DNA from: Caldivirga sp. UBA161
GTDB lineage: Archaea > Thermoproteota > Thermoprotei > Thermoproteales > Thermocladiaceae
NCBI RefSeq assembly: GCF_002506515.1
Contig: NZ_DAXS01000038.1
Location: 29,114 to 57,359, forward strand
Length of the DNA: 28,246 nucleotides
Direction: 5' to 3'
Under the pieces are notes generated by a model. It had not been told where the DNA came from. It saw only the letters and a program-made list of their open reading frames with translations, and did no database searches. Position 1 is the first letter of the stretch; each line of letters begins with the position of its first letter. Shown here piece after piece: positions 1 through 7,612 of the stretch. The position numbers were made by a program, and so were the translations under genes.

Positions 1-33
1 TAAAAAACTTTTCATTAAAGAACTTTGTGAAAA

Positions 34-246
34 ATGCCTTTACCTGAATGGAGACTTAGGTTACTGAGGCAACTGGATGCAGTGCTTATATTATTTGAAT
101 TGATTCTAAGTATAATATTTATCTCATTATCCTACATAAGGGGAAGCATGTACTTTAGGGGAGTTGGGGTTGGATTATTGATCGCCTGGGTAACTGGTGC
201 AATAGCGTACTTATTTAAATCTAAGGCCTTAATCACCTCTAAGTAG
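34..246 (+). CDS. Small two-helix membrane protein, unknown function
   Basis: A 70-residue protein of no recognised family. Two hydrophobic stretches (about residues 15-34 and 43-61) are joined by a short polar loop with basic residues. The N-terminus (residues 7-12) and C-terminus are also basic, so both ends are probably cytoplasmic with a hairpin in the membrane. An AT-rich box near position 7 lies about 27 nt before the ATG, the same spacing as at other genes here, which supports a leaderless transcript. It is followed by another small membrane protein on the same strand with its own promoter, so they need not be one operon. No catalytic motif is visible. The small size makes it a modest-confidence gene call. 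Confidence 0.55.
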   Translation: MPLPEWRLRLLRQLDAVLILFELILSIIFISLSYIRGSMYFRGVGVGLLIAWVTGAIAYLFKSKALITSK

Positions 247-330
247 TGATTTGAGGCATTGCATTCATTAATGAGAATTATGAATTAAGGTTAAGCTAAA
301 CTATATTTACCACTCTAATGTAGATTAATT

Positions 331-516
331 ATGGAGCTGGATCCAAGTGTGGCGCGCCTAGCCTACATGCTGTCTATAATATTTCTAGTGCTGGCTCTCT
401 TCGCATTACCCTTTGATATTCACATTGAGGCTACCTTAATAATTAACCTAGTGGTAATAGGAATGCTCATCGCCTTTCTAGCATTCATAATAGTTAACGT
501 TAGGAGGAATTCATGA
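331..516 (+). CDS. Small two-helix membrane protein, unknown function
   Basis: A 61-residue protein with two predicted membrane helices (about residues 9-27 and 34-56), a short acidic N-terminus and a basic C-terminal tail ending RRNS. A CTATATTTA box at 301-309 is centred about 27 nt before the ATG, a good leaderless promoter that makes this more likely to be a real gene. It resembles its upstream neighbour in size and topology but I see no convincing sequence repeat between the two. No function can be assigned. Confidence 0.6.
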   Translation: MELDPSVARLAYMLSIIFLVLALFALPFDIHIEATLIINLVVIGMLIAFLAFIIVNVRRNS

Positions 517-551
517 GCGGTCCTACCTTAATATGGAAGCATCATTGCGTA

Positions 552-586
552 GAATATTGGTTTAATGGGTAAACAGGCTAATATTC
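552..586. repeat. Nested inverted repeat before the radical SAM operon
   Basis: The outer arms are GAATATT (552-558) and AATATTC (580-586), a perfect 7-bp inverted repeat. Inside them, GTTTA (560-564) and TAAAC (570-574) form a second perfect 5-bp inverted repeat around ATGGG. The whole 35-bp element ends about 10 nt before the TATA-like box of the downstream operon, where an archaeal activator or repressor dimer could bind. A regulatory role is inferred. Confidence 0.5.
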
Positions 587-595
587 AGTAAACGC

Positions 596-603
596 ATTAT
601 AAA
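596..603 (+). promoter_or_regulatory. TATA box of the radical SAM operon
   Basis: ATTATAAA at 596-603. It lies only about 10 nt before the ATG at 609 and about 22 nt before the next in-frame ATG at 621, so it fits the second start better than the first. It follows directly after the nested inverted repeat at 552-586. Confidence 0.5.
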
Positions 604-608
604 GAATT

Positions 609-2114
609 ATGTCTTCAGCCATGGATAATATTACTAATAAGGTCTCTGAGAGGAGTGGCACGGGTGCGTTAATAGCGGCTATTAGGATGCTTAATAGGGG
701 TGCTGTGCGCCATGCATTATCAGCCTTAATGAAGGAGGTTGAGTTTAATGGTGAGAGGAAACCTCTGCTTGAGTGGATTATGGCTGCCTACGCAGGTAAT
801 GAACCCTGCCCAACCATTGCGCATTTAGCATCGCCATTCTTTAAGGCTATGGTTAAATTAAGCATGAGTTACTTCCATGCTAATGAGGATGATGTTAAGC
901 AGTTACTGAGTGATCCAGCCATTAGGAGGGGTATTGTGACCACACTTAAGGGTATTGCGTTATTTGGTGTAACCACACCGCAGAAGCTTCCAGCCCCATT
1001 CTTCATAGTTTGGAACTTCACTAACCTATGTAACCTTAAGTGCATTCACTGCTACCAGAACGCTGGTAAACCATTACCAAATGAATTAACAGTGGAGGAG
1101 AAGCTTAGGGTTGTTAAGGAGCTTGATGAGGCCGGTGTACCGGCAATAGCCTTATCAGGTGGTGAACCAACAATACACCCGGACTTCTGGGCTGTGTTAA
1201 GTGAAATGAATAGGAGGGGTTTCTACTCAGCGGTGGCCACTAATGGATTAATGTTCGCTAACATGGAGTTTGCTGAAAAGGCTAAGAAGGCTGGGTTAAG
1301 GTACGTGGAGATTAGTATTGATGCCGCTGATCCAGCTGTACACGATAAGTTTAGGGGTGTTGAGGGTGCTTGGGATAAGGCAGTTAGGGGGCTTATTAAT
1401 GCCGTTAAGTTGGGCTTCAGTGTGGCCTTAGCCTTCACTGTTACTAAGACTAATATTGACCAGGTTGATAAGATACTTGACTTAGCCCAGGAAATAGGCG
1501 TAAGGAGGGTTGTATTCTTCAACTTTGTCCCAGTGGGTAGGGGTCGTGAGAACCTGGATATTGACCTATCCCCCGAGGAGAGGGAGGGCTTCATGAGGCA
1601 CATTTACATGGAGATGAAGAGGAGGAACATGGAGATAGTTACCACCGCACCATACTACGGTAGGGTTGTTAACCAGTTAAGTAACAATAAGGATACAGCT
1701 CCAACTCACTTCGTGGTTGCCAGTGACCCAATAACAAGGGAGTTAACCGAATTCATTGGTGGCTGTGGGGCCGGTAGAATATATGCGGCCATTGAGCCGG
1801 AGGGCACGCTCACCCCATGCGTCTTCCTACCTTACCCAGTCGGCAACCTTAGGACTAAGTCATTCTGGAGTATTTGGATGGATCCATTCATGGAGAATTT
1901 CAGGGATAGGGGTAGGCTTAAGGGCTTCTGTGGCCAATGCCCATATAAGATGATTTGCGGCGGCTGCAGGGCTAGGGCATATGGTTACTTTGGTGATGTC
2001 CTAGCCCCAGATCCAGGCTGCATATATAATTCCAGGGAGTGGAGGAGGCTTAAGGAGGAGGCTGAGCAGTGGGCTAAGATTAAGGTCACGGTCTCTAAGC
2101 TAGGGTTTAAGTGA
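609..2114 (+). CDS. Radical SAM/SPASM domain enzyme
   Basis: A 501-residue radical SAM enzyme expected to carry several [4Fe-4S] clusters. The SAM-binding cluster motif C141-x3-C145-x2-C148 is followed by the SAM-contacting SGGEP (183-187) and a TNG motif (211-213). The C-terminal region has the seven-cysteine SPASM pattern: C386, C404, C441-x2-C444-x5-C450-x2-C453 and C471. An N-terminal helical extension of about 125 residues precedes the barrel and is not part of the core fold. Relatives include heme-pathway AhbC/AhbD, peptide-modifying enzymes and tungsten-cofactor-associated proteins, so the substrate cannot be read from sequence. It is followed 12 nt later by a second radical SAM gene, which suggests joint action on one substrate. 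The start is uncertain: the ATG at 621 (residue 5) fits the TATA box better. Confidence 0.93.
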   Translation: MSSAMDNITNKVSERSGTGALIAAIRMLNRGAVRHALSALMKEVEFNGERKPLLEWIMAAYAGNEPCPTIAHLASPFFKAMVKLSMSYFHANEDDVKQLLSDPAIRRGIVTTLKGIALFGVTTPQKLPAPFFIVWNFTNLCNLKCIHCYQNAGKPLPNELTVEEKLRVVKELDEAGVPAIALSGGEPTIHPDFWAVLSEMNRRGFYSAVATNGLMFANMEFAEKAKKAGLRYVEISIDAADPAVHDKFRGVEGAWDKAVRGLINAVKLGFSVALAFTVTKTNIDQVDKILDLAQEIGVRRVVFFNFVPVGRGRENLDIDLSPEEREGFMRHIYMEMKRRNMEIVTTAPYYGRVVNQLSNNKDTAPTHFVVASDPITRELTEFIGGCGAGRIYAAIEPEGTLTPCVFLPYPVGNLRTKSFWSIWMDPFMENFRDRGRLKGFCGQCPYKMICGGCRARAYGYFGDVLAPDPGCIYNSREWRRLKEEAEQWAKIKVTVSKLGFK

Positions 2115-2126
2115 GGTGATTACTTA

Positions 2127-3539
2127 ATGAGGGTGCTGTTAGCTGTTCCACCGAATATTGATAAAATGGAGATATATAAGGTTCTTGGACTCAGGGCACC
2201 ACCACTTGGGTTAGCTTGGATTGCGGCAGTCCTTGAGAAGGCTGGGCATGAGGTTAAGATAATTGACTCACCCACTGAGGGTATTGACTTAGGAACCTTC
2301 ATTAATGAGGTTAAGGCATGGGGTCCTGATATTGTTGGTTTAACGGCATTAACCCCAACAATATACAAGGCCTATGATGCTGTTAAGGCGATTAAGGAGT
2401 ATGATAAGGACCTACCTGTAATGATGGGTGGGCCGCATGTATCATTCATGTATGAGGAGGCCTTAAATAATGGAGTTGATGTAGTGGTTAGGGGTGAGGG
2501 TGAGTACACTACCCTGGATCTCGTTAACACTATTGAGAAGATTGGGGTGAGTAAGGACGCGCTTAAGGAGGTTAATGGCATAGCCTTCAAGAGTGGTGGT
2601 GAGATTATTAAGACACGTGATAGGCCACCCATAAGGAACCTAGATGAGTTACCATTCCCGGCACGCCACTTATTACCAATGGATAAGTACACAATATTTG
2701 GTAAGCCAATTAAAATAATTCACATAATGGCTAGCCGCGGCTGCCCATACGGCTGCTCCTTCTGCTCAACATCATACTACTGGGGTAGGTTAATTAGGTA
2801 TAGGTCGGCTAAGAATGTTGCCGATGAGATTGAGGATGCCGTGAATAAGTATGGTGCAAACACCATAGTCTTCACTGATGATGAATTCACACTGAGCAAG
2901 AGATTTGTTTACGAATTCCTAAGGGAATTAGAGGAGAGGAAACTGGATATAAACTTCTCCTGTGGCTCAAGGGTTGATACCATTGATAAGAAGATGATGA
3001 ATGACTTATTGAATCATGGCTGCACAGCCCTTTACTTTGGTGTTGAGTCAGCAAGCCAAGACACCATAAATAGGATTGGTAAGAAGATAACCATTGAGCA
3101 GGCGATTAAAGTCTTTGAATGGGTTCATGAGCTTAAGGTTAATGCAGTGGCGTCATTCGTCATAGGCTTCCCGTGGGAAACCATAGATGACATGAAGAGG
3201 ACGGCTAAATTCGCTGCTAAGCTTGACCCATCGTATGCTCAATTCACCGTGGCCACACCATACCCAGGCACACCCCTATACTACCAGGCGGTTAACGAGA
3301 ATCTCATTGAGGATTGGAATTGGGAGCATTACACTACATTGAGGGCTGTCATGAGGGGCTACAGGTTCACTAGGCAGCAGGCTGATAAGATGCTTCAATA
3401 CGCCTACAGGGTCTTCTACCTAAGGGCTGGGTTCCTAGCGAAGGAACTGTTGAATGGTAGGTTAAGCATGGTTATTACAGCCATTAAGAATTCAATTGTA
3501 CCATGGTTCATTGATAGGTTAATGAGGCGGGGCGAGTAG
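2127..3539 (+). CDS. B12-binding-type radical SAM enzyme
   Basis: A 470-residue protein with an N-terminal Rossmann-like cobalamin-binding-type domain (about 1-150, with PPLGL at 25-29 and GGPH at 101-104) and a radical SAM barrel with C206-x3-C210-x2-C213. Families with this order carry out methylations and ring formation on unactivated carbon, for example Grs GDGT ring synthases and HpnR. The N-terminal domain shows no DxHxxG base-off cobalamin motif, as is common in this class. The gene lies 12 nt after the SPASM gene with a GAGGTGAT ribosome-binding motif, so the two are co-transcribed. A role in membrane tetraether lipid modification is a reasonable guess but unproven. The basic C-terminal tail could bind membrane. 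Confidence 0.92.
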   Translation: MRVLLAVPPNIDKMEIYKVLGLRAPPLGLAWIAAVLEKAGHEVKIIDSPTEGIDLGTFINEVKAWGPDIVGLTALTPTIYKAYDAVKAIKEYDKDLPVMMGGPHVSFMYEEALNNGVDVVVRGEGEYTTLDLVNTIEKIGVSKDALKEVNGIAFKSGGEIIKTRDRPPIRNLDELPFPARHLLPMDKYTIFGKPIKIIHIMASRGCPYGCSFCSTSYYWGRLIRYRSAKNVADEIEDAVNKYGANTIVFTDDEFTLSKRFVYEFLRELEERKLDINFSCGSRVDTIDKKMMNDLLNHGCTALYFGVESASQDTINRIGKKITIEQAIKVFEWVHELKVNAVASFVIGFPWETIDDMKRTAKFAAKLDPSYAQFTVATPYPGTPLYYQAVNENLIEDWNWEHYTTLRAVMRGYRFTRQQADKMLQYAYRVFYLRAGFLAKELLNGRLSMVITAIKNSIVPWFIDRLMRRGE

Positions 3540-3566
3540 TTGCTTACATTAAGGAATTGATTTAAA

Positions 3567-4223
3567 TTAGGTGCTTCTTATCATCCGTAGAATCCTCCTT
3601 GCTGGCAGCAGCGCATTCTCAAACTGCTCCTTACTTATCCTTAACCCCATTAAGCTAAGCATGCTTAATAAGGAATTAACCCCACTGGAGAGTTCACCCC
3701 TCTCCATGTAGTCATGAATTAGATCCAGTATTGATATAGCAGTCTCCTTACCGAAAACCCTGGCAATCCATATTAATGCGTCGGGAACATTAATAAGCAC
3801 CATGTTTCTGCCGGAAAGCCGTATAAGTAAGTAAATGTAGAGTAGGGTCACGTTATTCACTGTTACACATTTATTTAACTTACTGCAGTCACGGCTATTC
3901 ATCATGTAACCATCGTAAATGCGAATACTGCCTTTAGTCTTAGAAATCCTTAAGTAAACCTTAATATCACCTAACTCAAGTAACTTAATGTTCTTACCTA
4001 GTTTATTCCTTGCCCTAAGCAGCCTCCTAAATAATTTATATACGGAATCCCTATCGCAATTCCTCATGGTTAACACTGATGTTGAAACCACGGGTAACCC
4101 CATGCAGTCTAAACCTAATGATAAACATAGGTTTACCCTATGGTAAAGTATGCGTAAGATGATGTGGGTGGTGTCTAGGTATGAGATTGGGCAAGTATTA
4201 TCTGGAATTGATTTATAATCCAC
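3567..4223 (-). CDS. Unknown protein, cysteine-containing, mostly helical
   Basis: A 218-residue protein I do not recognise. It starts at GTG (4223), supported by a TTAATAAA box centred at about 4250, 27 nt upstream. A basic region (about 60-80) contains alternating Arg/Lys and Leu, and the C-terminal third is amphipathic helix. Six cysteines (11, 33, 40, 56, 113, 119) do not form a clear CxxC metal site. There is no signal peptide or membrane helix of normal length, though 121-155 is rather hydrophobic. It lies head to tail downstream of the Ig-like surface protein, 76 nt apart and with its own promoter, and converges on the radical SAM operon. Confidence 0.7.
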   Translation of the reverse strand: MDYKSIPDNTCPISYLDTTHIILRILYHRVNLCLSLGLDCMGLPVVSTSVLTMRNCDRDSVYKLFRRLLRARNKLGKNIKLLELGDIKVYLRISKTKGSIRIYDGYMMNSRDCSKLNKCVTVNNVTLLYIYLLIRLSGRNMVLINVPDALIWIARVFGKETAISILDLIHDYMERGELSSGVNSLLSMLSLMGLRISKEQFENALLPARRILRMIRST

Positions 4224-4245
4224 AGGTAACTAAAGTAAGTAGCCT

Positions 4246-4260
4246 ATTTATTAAGCATTC
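4246..4260 (-). promoter_or_regulatory. BRE/TATA promoter of the 218-residue unknown gene
   Basis: Read on the minus strand this is GAATGCTTAATAAAT. The TATA-like core is centred about 27 nt before the GTG start at 4223. The identical 15-mer occurs on the minus strand at 14313-14327, again about 26 nt before a start codon. Confidence 0.6.
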
Positions 4261-4299
4261 TGTATGATAAACCATGAAGGGGTGCAGTATTATTAATGG

Positions 4300-6828
4300 T
4301 TAACTATGGCGCATGAGTAGTGATATTATGAGGCCCATTATAATGGCTAATGCATATATTGTGAAAATATACCATGGGATTCCGAATATTCCTGGGACAA
4401 CGTAAATAATAATAGGGCCTATGTAAGCATTATTAAGCCACTCATTACCAAGGTACTTAACGTAAATAACCCATGGCCCAGCCTTATCAGTAATTATCCT
4501 TAATACAGTTTCATTACTTACTATAGTATTAATACTTCTTACTCTTCCACTTGAATTAACTAGAATTGATGCATTAGCGCTTGTTGGTAAGCTGTTATTA
4601 ACCTTAATTAATATGAGCATAATTATTGAGTTACCTGAGGCTATTGTACCATTATTAAGCACCCTAATTAATACCCTTGGATTAGCCTTAATTACCTTCA
4701 CTAATTCATTGAAGCCACATGATAAGTAATTATTATTACCAGGCCAGTACACGGTAATATTGTATAATCCTGGGTAGAATGGCCTATATGATTCCTGAAA
4801 CCTACCGTTAGTTACGTGGACCATTATTAATGACTTATTCACGTAGATTGGTATTTGACTAATTGGTGCAGTTACGTTACCGCTTATTAAGAGTTCATCC
4901 CCCACTATGAATGACCCATTAATCCTCATATTAATTGTGCAGGGAGCCTTAAGAACCATTAGTGATGCCTCAGCCACTGATGGTAAGTAATTACGGGAGC
5001 CTGGGTAATATAGGGTTAAGTTGAAGTAACCTGCCTCATTAGGCTTCACGTAAGTGTAGCCTGTACCGTTGGCTGTATTAATGTAGCCTACGAATGATTT
5101 ATTTAAGTACAGGTAAATTGAGGCTGTTATCCTCGGGTTTAGGTTAACCATTACTGTTAATGAATCCCCATATACAATTGTTGAGTTAACTAAGTAACTT
5201 ATATTGACCTTAGCTGGTTCAACAATTACCTTAGCTTGGCTGGTTATTGAGAATGATTGTGATGGGGAGTATGTTACGTATATTACGTAAACACCAGTAT
5301 TATTAGGCTTAAATGATAATAAGGCGTAGCCGCTTGAATTCGTTATTATTGAGCCTAATGCAATGTTAATCCCGTTTAGGGTAACTTGGTATTGAAGGGT
5401 TTGATTAACTATACCGTATCCCTCAGCTGTTAAGTTAACTATCATAGTGGCTGATTCCCCATACGTTATGTTAAGTAATCCAGGTGTAATGCTCATTATT
5501 GGCTTAAGTACGTTAAGTAGAATTATGGTGCTAAAGTAGTATGAGTACCCCCCGTAATCAACCATGGTTAAGGATACGTTTAAAGGCATTGGACCAGGTT
5601 GAAATGCCAGTAAATTCACTGCGAATTCCCCATTACCGCTCAGGACCACAGAACTACCACTAATGCTTACTGGGAACTGGGGTGATAATGGGGAGACGTA
5701 AACGTCCTCCTTAATGATTGGGGTTGGTACATTAACATTAATAATCACTTTAGAATCAACACCAAGTGGTACCGTTGAATTAGGTGATGTAATAAAGGGT
5801 GCCGGCTGATACGCATTTATGTTAAATCTAATTAATCCAACTACACAGCTACCGTACATGAATAATACTTGGGCATTATAAGATCCAGGGTTAACTATGA
5901 GGAAGCTATTACCTGTAACTTGATTATTAACAATAATCTCCATGGTTAAGTTTCTTAAGTATGAACTATGGAGGTCCACGCCATGGCCAGTTATTACAGG
6001 AATGCTTGAACCATTAGCCACACTTAAGGATGCTGAACCATAGGTAATGTTGACGGAGTACCATGGCCTTATTGAGTTAACTTGAAACGTATACATGGAG
6101 TAAGTCTGTCCATTGAATGTTAGTTGCGTTGAAACCGTACCATTTATGAATATTAATGGTTCCTGGAACACGTACTCACCATTAATGGTAACATTATAGG
6201 ATGAGTAAACGCCACCCATATTACTAACCAGTTTTAAATTAACAGGTTCAGCTGAGTAAAGCACAAGATTCAATACTGGTGATGAATAGGGTATAATTAC
6301 CCCAGAATTATTACTAGGTGATGTAGTTAAGCCGCATTGAGCCAGGTATGCACTAATTATTGCTGGCTTATACATTATTAGGCTATATAATCTGCTTATT
6401 GTGAAGTTCATGATGCTTAAGGTGATGTTAATGGAGTAATTACCATATGGCAGCGAGTAAACCGGCACATTAACTAATTGATAGGAACCCGCGGTGAGGT
6501 TAAGTGAGGTTGAGTATGAGTATACGTTGCCAATCCTGACACTTAACGTTGTGCTCTCATTAATGGGCTTAGTGGAGTTAATTATTGATGCATTAATTAG
6601 TAGAGTGAAGTAATTTAGGGGGGTTGATACTACATTATTGACTGGGTGCTTAACCCAACCCTCGTATGTCAAGCTGATTAAATTAACATTGAGAGTAATG
6701 TTAAGTATAGGCTTAGTGTAGTTGGTTACGTGGGTTGCATTAATTAAGCCACCTGGGTTAATCTGTGGATTAACTACAATAGCCAGTGAAGCCACTGCAA
6801 TCATTAATACTAGCAATAGCCCCCTCAT
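4300..6828 (-). CDS. Secreted, membrane-anchored Ig-like repeat surface protein
   Basis: An 842-residue cell-surface protein. A hydrophobic signal segment (1-20, after MRG) is followed by a beta-rich ectodomain very rich in Asn, Ser, Thr, Tyr and Val with dozens of N-x-S/T glycosylation sites. A single membrane helix (about 814-838) and a short basic end (RHS) anchor it. At least four Ig-like units of about 85-100 residues can be seen (about 442-537, 538-626, 627-712, 713-811). They share a Y/S-G-(D/E)-S or related turn near the start and a G-x-Y-x-(V/I/L)-x-V/Y core strand near the end, like bacterial Big_3-type repeats. Residues 20-440 appear to hold more divergent beta domains. It could be an S-layer-associated or adhesive protein; the ligand is unknown. 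It follows rps4 but has its own TATA-like element near 6853-6867, giving a leader of a few nt. Confidence 0.88.
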   Translation of the reverse strand: MRGLLLVLMIAVASLAIVVNPQINPGGLINATHVTNYTKPILNITLNVNLISLTYEGWVKHPVNNVVSTPLNYFTLLINASIINSTKPINESTTLSVRIGNVYSYSTSLNLTAGSYQLVNVPVYSLPYGNYSINITLSIMNFTISRLYSLIMYKPAIISAYLAQCGLTTSPSNNSGVIIPYSSPVLNLVLYSAEPVNLKLVSNMGGVYSSYNVTINGEYVFQEPLIFINGTVSTQLTFNGQTYSMYTFQVNSIRPWYSVNITYGSASLSVANGSSIPVITGHGVDLHSSYLRNLTMEIIVNNQVTGNSFLIVNPGSYNAQVLFMYGSCVVGLIRFNINAYQPAPFITSPNSTVPLGVDSKVIINVNVPTPIIKEDVYVSPLSPQFPVSISGSSVVLSGNGEFAVNLLAFQPGPMPLNVSLTMVDYGGYSYYFSTIILLNVLKPIMSITPGLLNITYGESATMIVNLTAEGYGIVNQTLQYQVTLNGINIALGSIITNSSGYALLSFKPNNTGVYVIYVTYSPSQSFSITSQAKVIVEPAKVNISYLVNSTIVYGDSLTVMVNLNPRITASIYLYLNKSFVGYINTANGTGYTYVKPNEAGYFNLTLYYPGSRNYLPSVAEASLMVLKAPCTINMRINGSFIVGDELLISGNVTAPISQIPIYVNKSLIMVHVTNGRFQESYRPFYPGLYNITVYWPGNNNYLSCGFNELVKVIKANPRVLIRVLNNGTIASGNSIIMLILIKVNNSLPTSANASILVNSSGRVRSINTIVSNETVLRIITDKAGPWVIYVKYLGNEWLNNAYIGPIIIYVVPGIFGIPWYIFTIYALAIIMGLIISLLMRHS

Positions 6829-6852
6829 ATTCAGTAAATTGGATTAAGGGTA

Positions 6853-6867
6853 ACCTTATTAAGCATT
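6853..6867 (-). promoter_or_regulatory. BRE/TATA-like promoter of the Ig-like surface protein
   Basis: On the minus strand the segment reads AATGCTTAATAAGG, with the TATA-like core about 30 nt before the ATG at 6828. It shares the AATGCTTAATAA core with the elements at 4246-4260 and 14313-14327. It separates the surface-protein gene from rps4, which ends at 6876. Confidence 0.5.
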
Positions 6868-6875
6868 ATTCAAAC

Positions 6876-7421
6876 CTATTGATTAGCTGCCTGTTCCCCT
6901 TGATTAGCCTGTTGAGCTGCCTTAGCCTTAATTATGCGTGATGTTGGTGCAAAGCCTATGCCGTCCTCAAGGTTCCTTGGGACAAGGTAACCAGGTGACC
7001 TAACCCTAACACCATTTATTGATACATGGCCATGCACTATTAATTGCCTAGCCTCATGAATTGACCTAGCCATACCCTTCCTATACACTAGCGTTTGAAG
7101 CCTGCGTTCAAGTATGGCGGTTACATCCAGCGCCAACACTGAATCCAATGGCATATTAATGTCGCTTATTAACCCCATTCTAAATAACCTATCCTTAAGC
7201 CTCTTCTCAGCCTCCTCTCTAACCTCCATTGGAGCTGAAAGTATCTCCCTAGCTCTATGCTTAATGCTCCTTAACAATGCCCTAGCCAACCAAAGCTCCC
7301 TCTTATTTCTCAAACCATACTCACCAACAAGCCTAAGCTCACTCATCAATAAGTCGCTATTCCATAGCCTCTTTGGTTTCCCCTCAACGTGCTTCTTCTT
7401 CGGTCTCTTGGGATCACCCAT
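6876..7421 (-). CDS. rps4: Small ribosomal subunit protein uS4
   Basis: This is ribosomal protein S4, a primary 16S rRNA-binding protein. From the chosen start it is 181 residues. The N-terminus MGDPKRPKKK is typical of archaeal S4, and the S4 RNA-binding domain is visible in the second half (ERRLQTLVYRKG through HGHVSINGVRV, about residues 104-160). The tail is rich in Ala and Gln. An upstream ATG at 7439 is in frame, but the TTTATATA box at 7444-7451 is centred 26-27 nt before 7421, so the transcript begins at this ATG. In many archaea rps4 sits between rps13 and rps11-rpoD; neither is adjacent here, so the gene is detached from that operon. It is divergent from the nitrilase gene. Confidence 0.97.
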   Translation of the reverse strand: MGDPKRPKKKHVEGKPKRLWNSDLLMSELRLVGEYGLRNKRELWLARALLRSIKHRAREILSAPMEVREEAEKRLKDRLFRMGLISDINMPLDSVLALDVTAILERRLQTLVYRKGMARSIHEARQLIVHGHVSINGVRVRSPGYLVPRNLEDGIGFAPTSRIIKAKAAQQANQGEQAANQ

Positions 7422-7443
7422 TACGCTCAACGTGAGCATATGG

Positions 7444-7451
7444 TATATAAA
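7444..7451 (-). promoter_or_regulatory. TATA box of rps4
   Basis: TTTATATA on the minus strand, centred 26-27 nt before the ATG at 7421. It excludes the longer reading with ATG at 7439, which would lie upstream of the transcription start. Confidence 0.75.
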
Positions 7452-7492
7452 TATTTCCCAGCATTAATCCACAGGAGTTAATAATATGCATT

Positions 7493-7506
7493 TAAGGTAC
7501 ACCTTA
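7493..7506. repeat. Small palindrome between rps4 and the nitrilase gene
   Basis: TAAGGT and ACCTTA surround a 2-nt spacer. A related GGTAA/TTACC pair lies at about 7556-7568, nearer the nitrilase promoter. Both are in the divergent intergenic region and could be binding sites for one regulator, but they are short. Confidence 0.3.
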
Positions 7507-7612
7507 CCTAAATTAGCATGCACTTGATTTAAGAATACTACATAGATTCAGCTTCAGGTAAGTTTTACCCCATGGTGAAAATTAATTAACCTAAGAATTA
7601 AGTGCATACATT

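Noticed and set aside
1223..1603. Minus-strand open frame of 126 codons inside the radical SAM gene
   Set aside because: It lies wholly within a gene with clear catalytic motifs on the other strand and its Ser/Leu-rich translation is typical of an antisense shadow.
2120..2692. Two minus-strand open frames over the B12-type radical SAM gene
   Set aside because: They are antisense to a well-supported gene and have no promoter or family features.
7114..7467. Plus-strand frame over rps4
   Set aside because: It is antisense to a ribosomal protein gene and is low-complexity Ser/Leu sequence.
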